Part shown: piece by piece, positions 24,390-32,472 of the stretch
How positions within the stretch are numbered: the stretch's first letter is position 1
How the letters are laid out: each line of letters opens with the position of its first letter
DNA from: a virus
Length of the DNA stretch: 64,000 nucleotides
Reading direction: 5' to 3' (one strand)
Virus record (IMG/VR): IMGVR_UViG_3300012036_000220
Location: 1 to 64,000 of that record
Notes under the pieces: generated by a model
Database searches by the model: none
Told to the model about the DNA's origin: nothing
Seen by the model: only the letters and a program-made list of their open reading frames with translations
Program-made: the position numbers and the translations under genes

Positions 24390-24682
24390 TCGGAACCTCC
24401 GTCACCTGATACATATATATCAAATTCAGTGTGTCCGTGATCAAATAATTTGTCTGCTAACTTATTTACGATCACGTCGGCTTGTTCATTTGTAAGATCA
24501 CCCGGCATCTTAATCATCAAGATTTCTTCATCTTTATCGTTGCCTTCGGCAATAGCCATTTCTGATACAAATCCTGATTCATAAAGTAGATCGGTCATGT
24601 TCAATAAAGATTCAACAATTCCATCATCTTTCAATTTTTCTAATTTGTATTTGTTTATACCAACGCCAATAAAATGTTCCAT
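24386..24682 (-). CDS. small phage protein, function unknown
   Basis: A 98-residue acidic protein (MEHFIGVGINKYKLEKLKDD) with a ferredoxin-like alternation of strands and helices and an ILMIKMPGDLTNEQADVIVN segment. AAGGAAAAAG precedes the ATG. No function known. Confidence 0.6.
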   Translation of the reverse strand: MEHFIGVGINKYKLEKLKDDGIVESLLNMTDLLYESGFVSEMAIAEGNDKDEEILMIKMPGDLTNEQADVIVNKLADKLFDHGHTEFDIYVSGDGGSE

Positions 24683-24690
24683 CTTTTTCC

Positions 24691-25053
24691 TTAGTGGTTT
24701 AATAATATGTTACGGATACTTCCGTCTGTCCAATCTTGGACAATAACTCGCACCCAAACAAAGTTTCCTGTAAAGTTATAAATGAATGCACCCGAAGCAT
24801 TAGTACCATCCGACTCTTCACTGGAATGTGTTGCAGGATTGATTGTAAACCAATCAGCCTCAACTGGCATAACTGCCAAAGATGCTTGCATACTAATAGT
24901 TCCTATAAAACCATTAAGATTGTATTGGACCGTATGCAATCCGTCTGCTCGTCCATAATAACCGTCACCTTTAAATTTTTCACCTGTTATAGATTCAGTT
25001 GAACTATCTCCTGGGTGTACTTCGTTAGATAGAATAATTTGGCTGTTTTCCAT
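24691..25053 (-). CDS. small beta-rich phage protein, probably virion-associated
   Basis: About 120 residues (MENSQIILSNEVHPGDSSTE), rich in beta strands with an aromatic C-terminus (VWVRVIVQDWTDGSIRN). The style is that of small fibre or decoration proteins. The ATG at 25053 is five bases from a late box; a second in-frame ATG at 25068 overlaps the box and cannot be on that transcript. Confidence 0.6.
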   Translation of the reverse strand: MENSQIILSNEVHPGDSSTESITGEKFKGDGYYGRADGLHTVQYNLNGFIGTISMQASLAVMPVEADWFTINPATHSSEESDGTNASGAFIYNFTGNFVWVRVIVQDWTDGSIRNILLNH

Positions 25054-25058
25054 GTAAA

Positions 25059-25066
25059 TATTTATC
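25059..25066 (-). promoter_or_regulatory. late-type box giving a leaderless mRNA
   Basis: Minus-strand GATAAATA, five bases (TTTAC), ATG. In T4 late promoters the start site lies six bases after the last A, which here is the A of the start codon. Confidence 0.65.
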
Positions 25067-25072
25067 AAAGAT

Positions 25073-25750
25073 TTAGTTATGTTCTAATTCATAAACTTTC
25101 TTTATCTTATCAGATATTCTCATATTGAGAACAGTCAGCATTATATCGTCTCTTACATATATTTGAAGAGAAGATATAACATGACCATTTTTTAATTCTT
25201 TAGCTCCCCCTTCTGAAATCTTTATCTTACCTTTGTTATTCTCTACCCATTTAGGAAATTTACTATCTGAAATATTATTTACTATCACTTTGTACTTATA
25301 ATCCTTAAATGCATCTGATACTATTAATTTACCAGATTCTAAAGAAGACAAATTATTTGGATCTGGTTCAGTTAAATCAATTGCTAAATTAGCCTTAATA
25401 AGTTTGTTAGGAATATCCATATCGTTTGTATAGATCATTAGTTCGTTATTTTCTTTTCTTAAAGAAAAATCTTTATTTTTAGTTAAAATCTCTTTTAATT
25501 TTAGAGCATCTTGATATTCTTTAAACGATATATTAATTGTTCTTTTTACTGGTACTAATGGATTAATACAAATTTCAGTATCGGGATACGGCTTACTATT
25601 TAACTCGTTAAATTTATTATCTATTCTATCAAGTAATGCGTTGGTTGTTTTATATTTTGGATAATCAAGCCAACGGGTTAGGCAATGCCTAACCCGTGTT
25701 CTGTAGAGATATTTACCATAGAATAATTTTTTGGTCTTATACCTCTTCAA
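25073..25750 (-). CDS. conserved phage protein, function unknown
   Basis: A 225-residue protein (MKRYKTKKLFYGKYLYRTRV) rich in Lys and Asn, with repeated strand-helix units. It overlaps the ClpA stop by 14 bases. A perfect 11-bp hairpin (25673-25697) encodes residues around RVRHCLTR. Similar proteins occur in marine T4-like phages; role unknown. Confidence 0.65.
   Translation of the reverse strand: MKRYKTKKLFYGKYLYRTRVRHCLTRWLDYPKYKTTNALLDRIDNKFNELNSKPYPDTEICINPLVPVKRTINISFKEYQDALKLKEILTKNKDFSLRKENNELMIYTNDMDIPNKLIKANLAIDLTEPDPNNLSSLESGKLIVSDAFKDYKYKVIVNNISDSKFPKWVENNKGKIKISEGGAKELKNGHVISSLQIYVRDDIMLTVLNMRISDKIKKVYELEHN
25673..25697 (-). repeat. perfect hairpin inside a coding sequence, just downstream of clpA
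   Basis: ACGGGTTAGGC and GCCTAACCCGT form an 11-bp stem with a 3-base loop. It starts 40 bases after the clpA stop codon, within the first 26 codons of the next gene. Probable attenuator or RNA-processing element. Confidence 0.6.
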
Positions 25751-27986
25751 TTGTTAGCACCTCATGCGTAATGTCAAACTCTAGTGCATCATTATGAGCG
25801 TTAATTGTAACAGTTCCGCCATTCTTAAGAAGACCAAATAGCATTTCTTTAGCTAGAGGGCGTTTGATCTCGTCGTTTATTAGACGCTTAAGAGGACGGG
25901 CACCATACATTGGGCTAAATCCTTTTTCTGCAAGATAATCAAAGGCTTCGCCAGTCATTTCAATATTGACTCCCTTTTCTTTTACTTTAAGTTTTAGCTC
26001 ACGCATGAATTTTCCAACTATCTTAATTATGATTTCCTTAGGCAACTTGCCAAACTTGATAATACCATCAAGTCTGTTACGGAATTCAGGAGCAAAGAAT
26101 TTTTCAACAGCTTTTAAATCATATTCCTTATCTAAAGGAGTGCTAAAGCCAATGTTTTTCTTTTCTGCATCTGATGCACCAAGGTTAGTGGTAATGATAA
26201 GAGTTACGTTACGAAAATCTGCAACCTTATTATTTGCACCAGTTAACTTTCCATTATCCATAATCTGCAACAATATTTGAGAAACATCAGGGTGTGCTTT
26301 TTCTATTTCGTCAAGCAATAACACACAGTTAGGATTTTCTTGAATTGCTGTGATGAGCGCACCTGCATTGTCTTCAAATCCAACGTAGCCTGGAGGAGAA
26401 CCAATCAACCTAGATACAGAGTGTTTCTCCATATATTCTGTCATGTCAAACCTTACTAGCTTAACGCCTAGTTCTTCTGACAAAGCCTTTGCTGTTTCAG
26501 TCTTACCTACACCAGTTGGTCCCATAAAGACAAAAGAACCAATTGGCTTATCATCTTCTTGCAATCCAGCTTGTGCAATAATAACCTTATCAACTAGTGC
26601 AGTAACAGCAGAATCTTGACCATATACCTTGCCTAAGATATTCTTTTCAAGGTTAGCCATATTCTCGCTTTCTTTTTCAGCAATTCGATCAGCATCTATG
26701 TTAACCATATGAGACAGTTCGCGTTGAATATTTTCAACATCTACTGTCTTGTTTTCAGTTTGATTTATCAATTTAAATCGAGAACATGCAACATCAATAA
26801 GATCTATTGCCTTATCAGGCAATTTCTTATCTGGTTGATATTTAACTGACAATTTAATTGCTTCTTTAATAGCACCGTCTGTAATAACAGCATCATGAAA
26901 TTCTTCATAATACTGTTTGATAGACAGAAGAATTTCTTCTGCTTCAGATGCACTAGGTTCATTAACTGTAACACGTTGAAAGCGCCTCATTAATGCACGA
27001 TCCTGTTCAAAATACTTTCTGTATTCTTCCCATGTAGTAGAAGCAACAACCTTAACATCGCCCTTACCTAATGCAGGTTTAAGCATATTAGCCAAGTCAT
27101 TTGCATTATTAGAAGAACCAGACCCAGCACCATTCATCATATGTGCTTCATCAATAAACAAAACACACTTACCTTTTTTAACAATGGCACTCAATACTGC
27201 CTTAAAGCGTTCTTCAAAGTCACCTCGGTATTTAGATCCTGCAAGCATTGAACTTATATCAAGGTTGTAAACTGTGTAATCTTTTAGAAATTCTGGAACA
27301 TCACCATTTACAATCTTGTATGCTAGTCCTTCAACAATTGCAGTCTTACCTACACCAGGATCACCAACAAGAATTACGTTATTCTTATTACGCCTACCAA
27401 GTGAAAGTGCAATACGATCAAGTTCTGCACTACGGGCAATAACAGGATCAATCTTTTTCTGTTTTGCTCTTCTGTTCAGGTCAACGGTAAAAGTCTTTAG
27501 TGCTTTTTGTTCACCTTGTGTGATCTCTTCAGCTTCTATTGCTTCTTCAATTTCTGTATTAACAAATTCAGCAAAAGATGATCGGTCAATACCAGCTTGA
27601 GTCAAATAATAATAACACATTGACTTCTTTTCATGCAACATACTTATGAGTACATCAGTAAGTTCCATTGTACGACCGCCACTAAACAAGACCTGTGTAA
27701 ATGAACGATTTAATACTCGCTCAACTGTTTGAGTCTTCTTTGGCTTATATTTTGTAATTGAAGAATCAACCTTGATATCATCTAGCTTAGTCTTAAGCAT
27801 CTTATCTAAATTAGTTTGAACGTAGTTTACCTCTGTTCCGTATCCCTCAAGCAATTTTACAAAATTTTCTTCTGTAAGCATTGCGAACAATAGATGCTCT
27901 AACGTCACATATTCATGACGTAAATTCTTTGCTATTTCTACTGCTTTTTCGAAAATAGAAGATAGTTCTTTAGACGGTTCGACCAT
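25737..27986 (-). CDS. clpA: ClpA-type AAA+ unfoldase
   Basis: A 749-residue protein with the full ClpA plan: an N-domain, AAA1 with GDPGVGKTA, AAA2 with GPTGVGKTE, and no ClpB middle coiled coil. After the second sensor region it reads EKKNIGFSTP, matching the IGL/IGF loop through which ClpA docks on ClpP. No clpP is present in the window, so it probably recruits host ClpP or acts alone as an unfoldase. It has its own early-type promoter and GGAG before the ATG. Confidence 0.92.
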   Translation of the reverse strand: MVEPSKELSSIFEKAVEIAKNLRHEYVTLEHLLFAMLTEENFVKLLEGYGTEVNYVQTNLDKMLKTKLDDIKVDSSITKYKPKKTQTVERVLNRSFTQVLFSGGRTMELTDVLISMLHEKKSMCYYYLTQAGIDRSSFAEFVNTEIEEAIEAEEITQGEQKALKTFTVDLNRRAKQKKIDPVIARSAELDRIALSLGRRNKNNVILVGDPGVGKTAIVEGLAYKIVNGDVPEFLKDYTVYNLDISSMLAGSKYRGDFEERFKAVLSAIVKKGKCVLFIDEAHMMNGAGSGSSNNANDLANMLKPALGKGDVKVVASTTWEEYRKYFEQDRALMRRFQRVTVNEPSASEAEEILLSIKQYYEEFHDAVITDGAIKEAIKLSVKYQPDKKLPDKAIDLIDVACSRFKLINQTENKTVDVENIQRELSHMVNIDADRIAEKESENMANLEKNILGKVYGQDSAVTALVDKVIIAQAGLQEDDKPIGSFVFMGPTGVGKTETAKALSEELGVKLVRFDMTEYMEKHSVSRLIGSPPGYVGFEDNAGALITAIQENPNCVLLLDEIEKAHPDVSQILLQIMDNGKLTGANNKVADFRNVTLIITTNLGASDAEKKNIGFSTPLDKEYDLKAVEKFFAPEFRNRLDGIIKFGKLPKEIIIKIVGKFMRELKLKVKEKGVNIEMTGEAFDYLAEKGFSPMYGARPLKRLINDEIKRPLAKEMLFGLLKNGGTVTINAHNDALEFDITHEVLTIEEV

Positions 27987-28017
27987 AATTACTCCTTTAA
28001 AATAAAGTTTATGTTAT

Positions 28018-28045
28018 ATTGTATACTATATTCATAAAATGTCAA
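28018..28045 (-). promoter_or_regulatory. sigma-70-like promoter for clpA
   Basis: Minus strand TTGACA, 16 bases, TACAAT, followed by a 31-base leader with AAGGAG before the ATG at 27986. Confidence 0.75.
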
Positions 28046-28878
28046 GAATTTAAATCTTTTCTTAATTCTCTTAACTTATCCATAACTTCATTGGATTCTA
28101 TTTTAGGAATATTTGCGTGTACTTTGACTAATAATCTGCCTCTTATTTTATTGTTTATATTTGGTAATCCGTGATTGCTTACTCCAAAAACAGTTCCATT
28201 TTTAGTACCAGCAGGAATTTTAACTTTGACTTTTTTCTTTTCAATAGTAGTGACTTCGTGACTACATCCAATTATTAAATCTAGTGCATTAATATCACTT
28301 ATGACAATTAAATCATCGTCTTGTCTAATCCATTTTTGATCTGGAATTATTATTATTTTAACAAAGAGATTTCCTCTTTGTACACCCTGAATTCCTTCGT
28401 CGCCTAATCCTGCATATCTCATAGTTGTGCCATCTTTTATTCCGGGCGGCACATTAATAGTAACAGTTTCGGTTCTACCTGTTCGTAATCTATAATTAGC
28501 TATAATTTCTTTACCTTCTAATACATCAATAAGATCAATATTTGCTGCTATTGTTATATCTGGATTTCTCATTTGTTGATTACGTCCTGCATTTCTACGG
28601 AAAAGATCATAGAATAAATCATCTACATTATGAACATATGCATCGTCTCTAAATCCACCTTGATGATGTCCGCTATTAAAAGGATTTTGAGGAGCATCAT
28701 ACTTTGCTCTTCTGTCAGGATCTTTTAACGTATCGTATGCTGAACTTATTTCTTTAAATTTGTTTTCGTCTCCGCCGGCATCAGGATGGTGTTTTGCTGC
28801 TAGTTTTCGAAAAGCAGATTTAATTTCTTCTTGTGAGGCAGTTTTTTGTACTCCGAGTGTCTTGTAATGATCATCCAT
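28042..28878 (-). CDS. dnaJ: DnaJ/CbpA-type co-chaperone
   Basis: A 278-residue J-domain protein. Residues 1-62 form the J domain with HPD at 31-33. A Gly/Asn linker and two beta C-terminal domains follow (VNVPPGIKDGTTMRYAGLGD and VKIPAGTKNGTVFGV). The CxxCxGxG zinc repeats of type I DnaJ are missing, so it is type II (CbpA-like). It would stimulate host DnaK. It sits between clpA and the lysis genes. Its start lacks a clear ribosome binding site. Confidence 0.9.
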   Translation of the reverse strand: MDDHYKTLGVQKTASQEEIKSAFRKLAAKHHPDAGGDENKFKEISSAYDTLKDPDRRAKYDAPQNPFNSGHHQGGFRDDAYVHNVDDLFYDLFRRNAGRNQQMRNPDITIAANIDLIDVLEGKEIIANYRLRTGRTETVTINVPPGIKDGTTMRYAGLGDEGIQGVQRGNLFVKIIIIPDQKWIRQDDDLIVISDINALDLIIGCSHEVTTIEKKKVKVKIPAGTKNGTVFGVSNHGLPNINNKIRGRLLVKVHANIPKIESNEVMDKLRELRKDLNS

Positions 28879-28890
28879 ACTGTACTTAAC

Positions 28891-29322
28891 TTATTCGTCT
28901 GGATTCTTTCGCCTTCCTGATCCAACATACAGACCAAACCAAGCTGCTCCAGCACCTACTATTATAGATACTAATCCAGATTGTTCAAGAGATAAATTTT
29001 CTACTTCCATGGCCCAAATCACAACTTCGTAAAGCAGATAGATATAAACAGAAATGAATATCCGTGGAAAAATTCTCCAAGAGTCTAACGCCCTTGCAAG
29101 GTGTATTAGATTTTTAAAAGGATTAACACCTAAATCCTTAATAGAAGTATCAACTTCTAAGTCAAGTTTAACTTTTTTGGTTGTACCGTTTTCATTCATT
29201 TCAACTACAACGGCATCGTCGTAAATTTCTTCATTTTTAACTTCTTGCTTCGTTCTTCCAGTCCAATATCTCGTTTCTGATTCTGAATACGGCTCGAAGT
29301 CTTCTGGTCTTTGTCTTGGCAT
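28891..29322 (-). CDS. holin-like membrane protein
   Basis: A 143-residue protein. The first 85 residues are charged and presumably cytoplasmic. Two membrane segments follow (about 86-105, IFPRIFISVYIYLLYEVVIW, and 115-135, SGLVSIIVGAGAAWFGLYVG), and a short basic tail ends it. The position directly after the spanin genes and endolysin suggests a holin. GAGGGAGGG precedes the ATG and a late box lies upstream, as expected for timing lysis. Confidence 0.6.
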   Translation of the reverse strand: MPRQRPEDFEPYSESETRYWTGRTKQEVKNEEIYDDAVVVEMNENGTTKKVKLDLEVDTSIKDLGVNPFKNLIHLARALDSWRIFPRIFISVYIYLLYEVVIWAMEVENLSLEQSGLVSIIVGAGAAWFGLYVGSGRRKNPDE

Positions 29323-29343
29323 CGAACCCTCCCTCTATGTTAA

Positions 29344-29351
29344 TATTTATC
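29344..29351 (-). promoter_or_regulatory. late-type promoter box for the holin-like gene
   Basis: Minus-strand GATAAATA overlapping the stop codon of the o-spanin gene, followed by a normal leader with GAGGGAGGG. Confidence 0.65.
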
Positions 29352-29817
29352 AGAAGGGATTAATTGTTTCAAAGAATGATTTTTGGTCTCTTGATTTATT
29401 TTCTTTTTCTACTTGTTGATTAACGGATTGAACTTCTCGTTGAGCACGACTAAGAGCTACTTCTGCATCTTTATAATATCTTTCGTATGCAGCAATGATA
29501 GTTTTTTGTTGTTGGATAAATGCTCTTACATCACTTAAATTAAGAGATAAATTTTCGTATCCTTTATCAGATAGTCCAAATAAAACAGGATCATTCCCTG
29601 TTTCTCTTAATTGAGAAAATACTTCTTCGTAATTTTCTTCAGTTATAATAACCCAGTCAATTATACGCAAATTGAGTTGATCAGCAGAAGGTAGAACAAG
29701 TTCTGGCCTGTCTATTGGCTTAGCTGAAATTTCTAATGGTTTAACTGAGCTACATCCACTAAGGACGAGAATCACCAGTCCACAAAAAAGGACATTCACT
29801 ATTGAACGATCTTGCAT
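29350..29817 (-). CDS. outer-membrane lipoprotein, o-spanin-like
   Basis: About 155 residues. The N-terminus is a lipoprotein signal (VLFCGLVILVLSGCSS) with the lipobox Cys after LSG. The rest contains IIDWVIITEENYEEVFSQLR and a C-terminal coiled coil. The ATG at 29817 has AAAGGA nine bases upstream. It starts inside the end of the i-spanin gene in another frame (about 59 bases overlap), the classical Rz/Rz1 arrangement. It should reach across the periplasm to the inner-membrane partner. Confidence 0.65.
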   Translation of the reverse strand: MQDRSIVNVLFCGLVILVLSGCSSVKPLEISAKPIDRPELVLPSADQLNLRIIDWVIITEENYEEVFSQLRETGNDPVLFGLSDKGYENLSLNLSDVRAFIQQQKTIIAAYERYYKDAEVALSRAQREVQSVNQQVEKENKSRDQKSFFETINPF

Positions 29818-30235
29818 TTTTTGCATTCCTTTCTTTATCTGTAAGAGGCGCTCCACTTAATATTTCGAGACATCTACCTGCTTTTTCACTGGCATTATTG
29901 ATTACACGTTCAACTAATTTTGGTTTTGCATTACCAAGTGCACCTATATCATGTTTTCCTAATCTATCACGTAATTCATTATTTTGAATACGTATGTTTT
30001 GAAATTCTTCATTTACTCTACGGAGTTCAGACGCTATCTTTTCTTGATCAGCCTTCATGCTAGAAATCGTCTCTTCGTTTATACTTACTGCGGTTTCTAG
30101 TTTGGCATTGTTTTCAGATAGCGTCTGAATTCTTGATTGTGAATCAGTATAATACCAATAAAATCCACCAATCATAACAATGACTGCAACACCAATTATA
30201 GCATAAATTTTAAGAGACCCTAAAAAAGGTATCAT
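29759..30235 (-). CDS. inner-membrane spanin (Rz-like)
   Basis: About 158 residues. One N-terminal membrane segment (IYAIIGVAVIVMIGGFYWYY) is followed by a long periplasmic coiled coil (IQTLSENNAKLETAVSINEE and onward), the plan of an i-spanin. The ATG at 30235 overlaps the endolysin stop (ATGA). A longer open frame upstream only shadows the endolysin. Overlap with the lipoprotein gene supports a two-component spanin that fuses inner and outer membranes at lysis. Confidence 0.7.
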   Translation of the reverse strand: MIPFLGSLKIYAIIGVAVIVMIGGFYWYYTDSQSRIQTLSENNAKLETAVSINEETISSMKADQEKIASELRRVNEEFQNIRIQNNELRDRLGKHDIGALGNAKPKLVERVINNASEKAGRCLEILSGAPLTDKERNAKNARSFNSECPFLWTGDSRP

Positions 30236-31065
30236 CTCAATAATACCGATATTGTTTTTGGTCCTGCTATTCCGTCTGCTACTAGGCCATTCTCCATCTG
30301 CCACCGGCGCAGGTGTGCTTCGGTTCCGCTTCCAAAGATTCCATCTGCTGTTATTCCCAATGCCTCTTGTATCTTCTTTACTGTTTCTCCACGAGATCCC
30401 TTTTTCACCGTTTGGGGATATCGACGGATCGCCGAACGGTGTGAGGAAAAAAGGTCTAATGCAGACTCCCAACGGCGTTTGCGATCAGCTAATCCATGAT
30501 CACCACCATTTATCAATCGAGTCATTTCGTATATGTCATATTCATCTGCATGTTGGTTTAAATTTCGAGAATCCCAAAACCAACATGCAGAATCTATTGC
30601 ACCTTTTTTAGTTTCAATATATTCAATTACTTCATCTAAGTTCATGTCCATTACACGAGCAAATGCTTGATAGTTATTCTTACCGGTTAATTGTATAATT
30701 CCACGACCTCGAAATTTCCATCCGTCACCTGTTGACTCTGGTCCATTACCCATTCGACCACCATAAACTACATTGGCAATTTTTTCAGGTTGTCGATGGT
30801 AGTTGTTTGCATCTCTGCCAGCGAGACGAAAATATTTTGGAAATACAACATTTAATCTTTCTGCAGAGTAATTTAAATTTTCATTTAGTCTACGATATCC
30901 ATTACTCTCGTGTGCAGTCTGTGCGATAAATCCAGCCACTCGTTGTGGAGTATTAATACTCCACAACGGTAATATTTCAACCATTGCTTCGTACCATTCG
31001 TCTGATTCTGAATTGTTTAGTAATTCTCTAACTTGATCTTTAGTAAAATCAAAAGTAAATCTCAT
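30232..31065 (-). CDS. endolysin: GH19-type lysozyme/chitinase with peptidoglycan-binding domain
   Basis: A 277-residue lysin. Residues 1-195 match the GH19 lysozyme type: IAQTAHESNGYRRLNENLNY holds the catalytic Glu53, and WKFRGRGIIQLTGKNNY is the conserved substrate-cleft segment. Residues 200-277 (GSRGETVKKIQEALGITADG, then FGSGTEAHLRRWQ) form a PG-binding-1 domain. No signal peptide is seen, so it needs a holin. A 28-base perfect palindrome (30941-30968) lies within the gene. Confidence 0.85.
   Translation of the reverse strand: MRFTFDFTKDQVRELLNNSESDEWYEAMVEILPLWSINTPQRVAGFIAQTAHESNGYRRLNENLNYSAERLNVVFPKYFRLAGRDANNYHRQPEKIANVVYGGRMGNGPESTGDGWKFRGRGIIQLTGKNNYQAFARVMDMNLDEVIEYIETKKGAIDSACWFWDSRNLNQHADEYDIYEMTRLINGGDHGLADRKRRWESALDLFSSHRSAIRRYPQTVKKGSRGETVKKIQEALGITADGIFGSGTEAHLRRWQMENGLVADGIAGPKTISVLLR
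30941..30968 (-). repeat. 28-base perfect palindrome in the endolysin gene
   Basis: CGTTGTGGAGTATT followed directly by its reverse complement, encoding LWSINTPQR. As RNA it gives a 10-bp stem with an 8-base loop. Confidence 0.6.
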
Positions 31066-31078
31066 ATCTTGTCCTGTC

Positions 31079-31792
31079 TTAAAGTCGATTAAGGACTAGT
31101 GTCTTACCTTCGTTTTCAATAGTAAGTTTCTGTCCATATTTGCTAATATTATAATCTCCGAGGTATTTAGTAAGGTATATAATTTCAGCCCAGTCATTAA
31201 AATTAAGTGATTCGGTTATTGCCTCGTTCATTTCTACACTGTCGCCAAAATCAAGAACTCGAAATGATATAGGTTGAGAATATATTTTTCTTATAGTTAA
31301 GATATCATCCATTAATTCTATGCTATCAACAAATGAACGATTGAAAAAATTCTTATAATTATCCATAGTCGATTCGTTTATATTTAATAGGTAAGCATCT
31401 GGATCAGTTGGAATTTCTCCTTCTAACTCTTCTCTTGAAGCGTTGTTGCTTCTAAACTTTTTGTGATACCGAAATCGCCAATTATCTACATCTGCTAATT
31501 TACCAACACCGTCTAATATATCTACTATTTGATCAATTGCATCCTTTGTTCTTTCTAGTTCAACAAACACTCTGTATTTTGCATCTTCTTGCTCACCATC
31601 GGTTTCATCTGCATCCAAAACAAACTCATACCCACCTTCAATAAATCTTACTAAATCTTTTGCAGGGTCCTTATCTCTAACCACAAAACTAATAGTTACG
31701 ATATCCTTGTCGTCTCCCATCTTTGAAGAATAGGTATCTATTTCTATTACATTATGAACTAAACTACGAAGGTCCCCTTTTCTTAAACTCAT
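31079..31792 (-). CDS. conserved phage protein, function unknown
   Basis: A 237-residue acidic protein with YEFVLDADETDG, YRVFVELERTKDAIDQIVDI and NWRFRYHKKFR. The layout is a ferredoxin-like N-terminal half and an alpha/beta C-terminal half. It overlaps the upstream gene by one base, ends 14 bases before the endolysin, and is probably expressed with it from the late box at 32361-32368. Confidence 0.65.
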   Translation of the reverse strand: MSLRKGDLRSLVHNVIEIDTYSSKMGDDKDIVTISFVVRDKDPAKDLVRFIEGGYEFVLDADETDGEQEDAKYRVFVELERTKDAIDQIVDILDGVGKLADVDNWRFRYHKKFRSNNASREELEGEIPTDPDAYLLNINESTMDNYKNFFNRSFVDSIELMDDILTIRKIYSQPISFRVLDFGDSVEMNEAITESLNFNDWAEIIYLTKYLGDYNISKYGQKLTIENEGKTLVLNRL

Positions 31793-32340
31793 TATATTGC
31801 ACCTCTAATATCTTCTCCGGTCTCCATGTCGCCACCTATATCATCAGTCTGTGCAGCTTCAACATCAGCATCTTGTGCAACAGGTGCTGCTTCTTCTCTG
31901 GATTGAATTTCTTGATCAAGAATTTCTTTATGTCCGCTAAACACATCCTTCATCAATTTCTTTGGCATTTCAATTTCAACAATCCAAACTTCTTTTCGAT
32001 CCATCTTACCTTTTTTTGTACCGGGTCTTAAATCATTAGGGCTTTCAATCTTTCTTGGTATCATTAAACTTTCTTTAGCATATCTAACTTTACAATCATA
32101 ATCAAGGAGTCGTTTTCCGCCCATTGGATCTGGCATCTTATCACGGTCCCACATGAACCCACAAGTGATCCAATATCTTTCAACTTTTGGTCCCATAGCA
32201 AGTTCGCCATCTTCCCAGTTTTCATAAACATATAAATCTAATTCATCTAACACTCTTTCAAAGTCTTTTAAAATTTGAAAAGAGTTAGGATTTTCAGTTA
32301 TGGTCTCAATATTTTTGAGTAAGTCAAGTATATCTTTCAT
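31792..32340 (-). CDS. conserved phage protein, function unknown
   Basis: A 182-residue protein. Its globular part carries YWITCGFMWDRDKMPDPMGG and WIVEIEMPKKLMKDVF, and the C-terminus is acidic and low-complexity (about 140-182). AGGAAC precedes the ATG, behind a late box. Probably a virion or assembly protein; not recognised. Confidence 0.65.
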   Translation of the reverse strand: MKDILDLLKNIETITENPNSFQILKDFERVLDELDLYVYENWEDGELAMGPKVERYWITCGFMWDRDKMPDPMGGKRLLDYDCKVRYAKESLMIPRKIESPNDLRPGTKKGKMDRKEVWIVEIEMPKKLMKDVFSGHKEILDQEIQSREEAAPVAQDADVEAAQTDDIGGDMETGEDIRGAI

Positions 32341-32360
32341 TTGAGTTCCTATCTTAAATG

Positions 32361-32368
32361 TATTTATC
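32361..32368 (-). promoter_or_regulatory. late-type promoter box upstream of the endolysin operon
   Basis: Minus-strand GATAAATA, 20 bases before the ATG at 32340; it would drive two conserved genes and then the endolysin and spanins. Confidence 0.65.
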
Positions 32369-32425
32369 GTATAATGATTTATAAACTTCTAGTTTTACTC
32401 TTATTAATGATCGGTAAATATCATT

Positions 32426-32447
32426 GTAGGACTAAGAGATGTCCTAC
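32426..32447 (+). promoter_or_regulatory. leader hairpin upstream of phoH
   Basis: GTAGGAC and GTCCTAC form a 7-bp stem with an 8-base loop. It stands 14 bases before AAGGAGG, in the divergent region between phoH and the minus-strand late operon. TATAAT occurs at 32370-32375 but without a clear -35. Confidence 0.5.
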
Positions 32448-32472
32448 TTATATTTCCATAAGGAGGAAATTT

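Noticed and set aside
29759-30472. Long form of the i-spanin frame starting at 30472
   Set aside because: The first 79 codons only shadow the endolysin; the ATG at 30235 gives the membrane segment at the N-terminus and an ATGA overlap.
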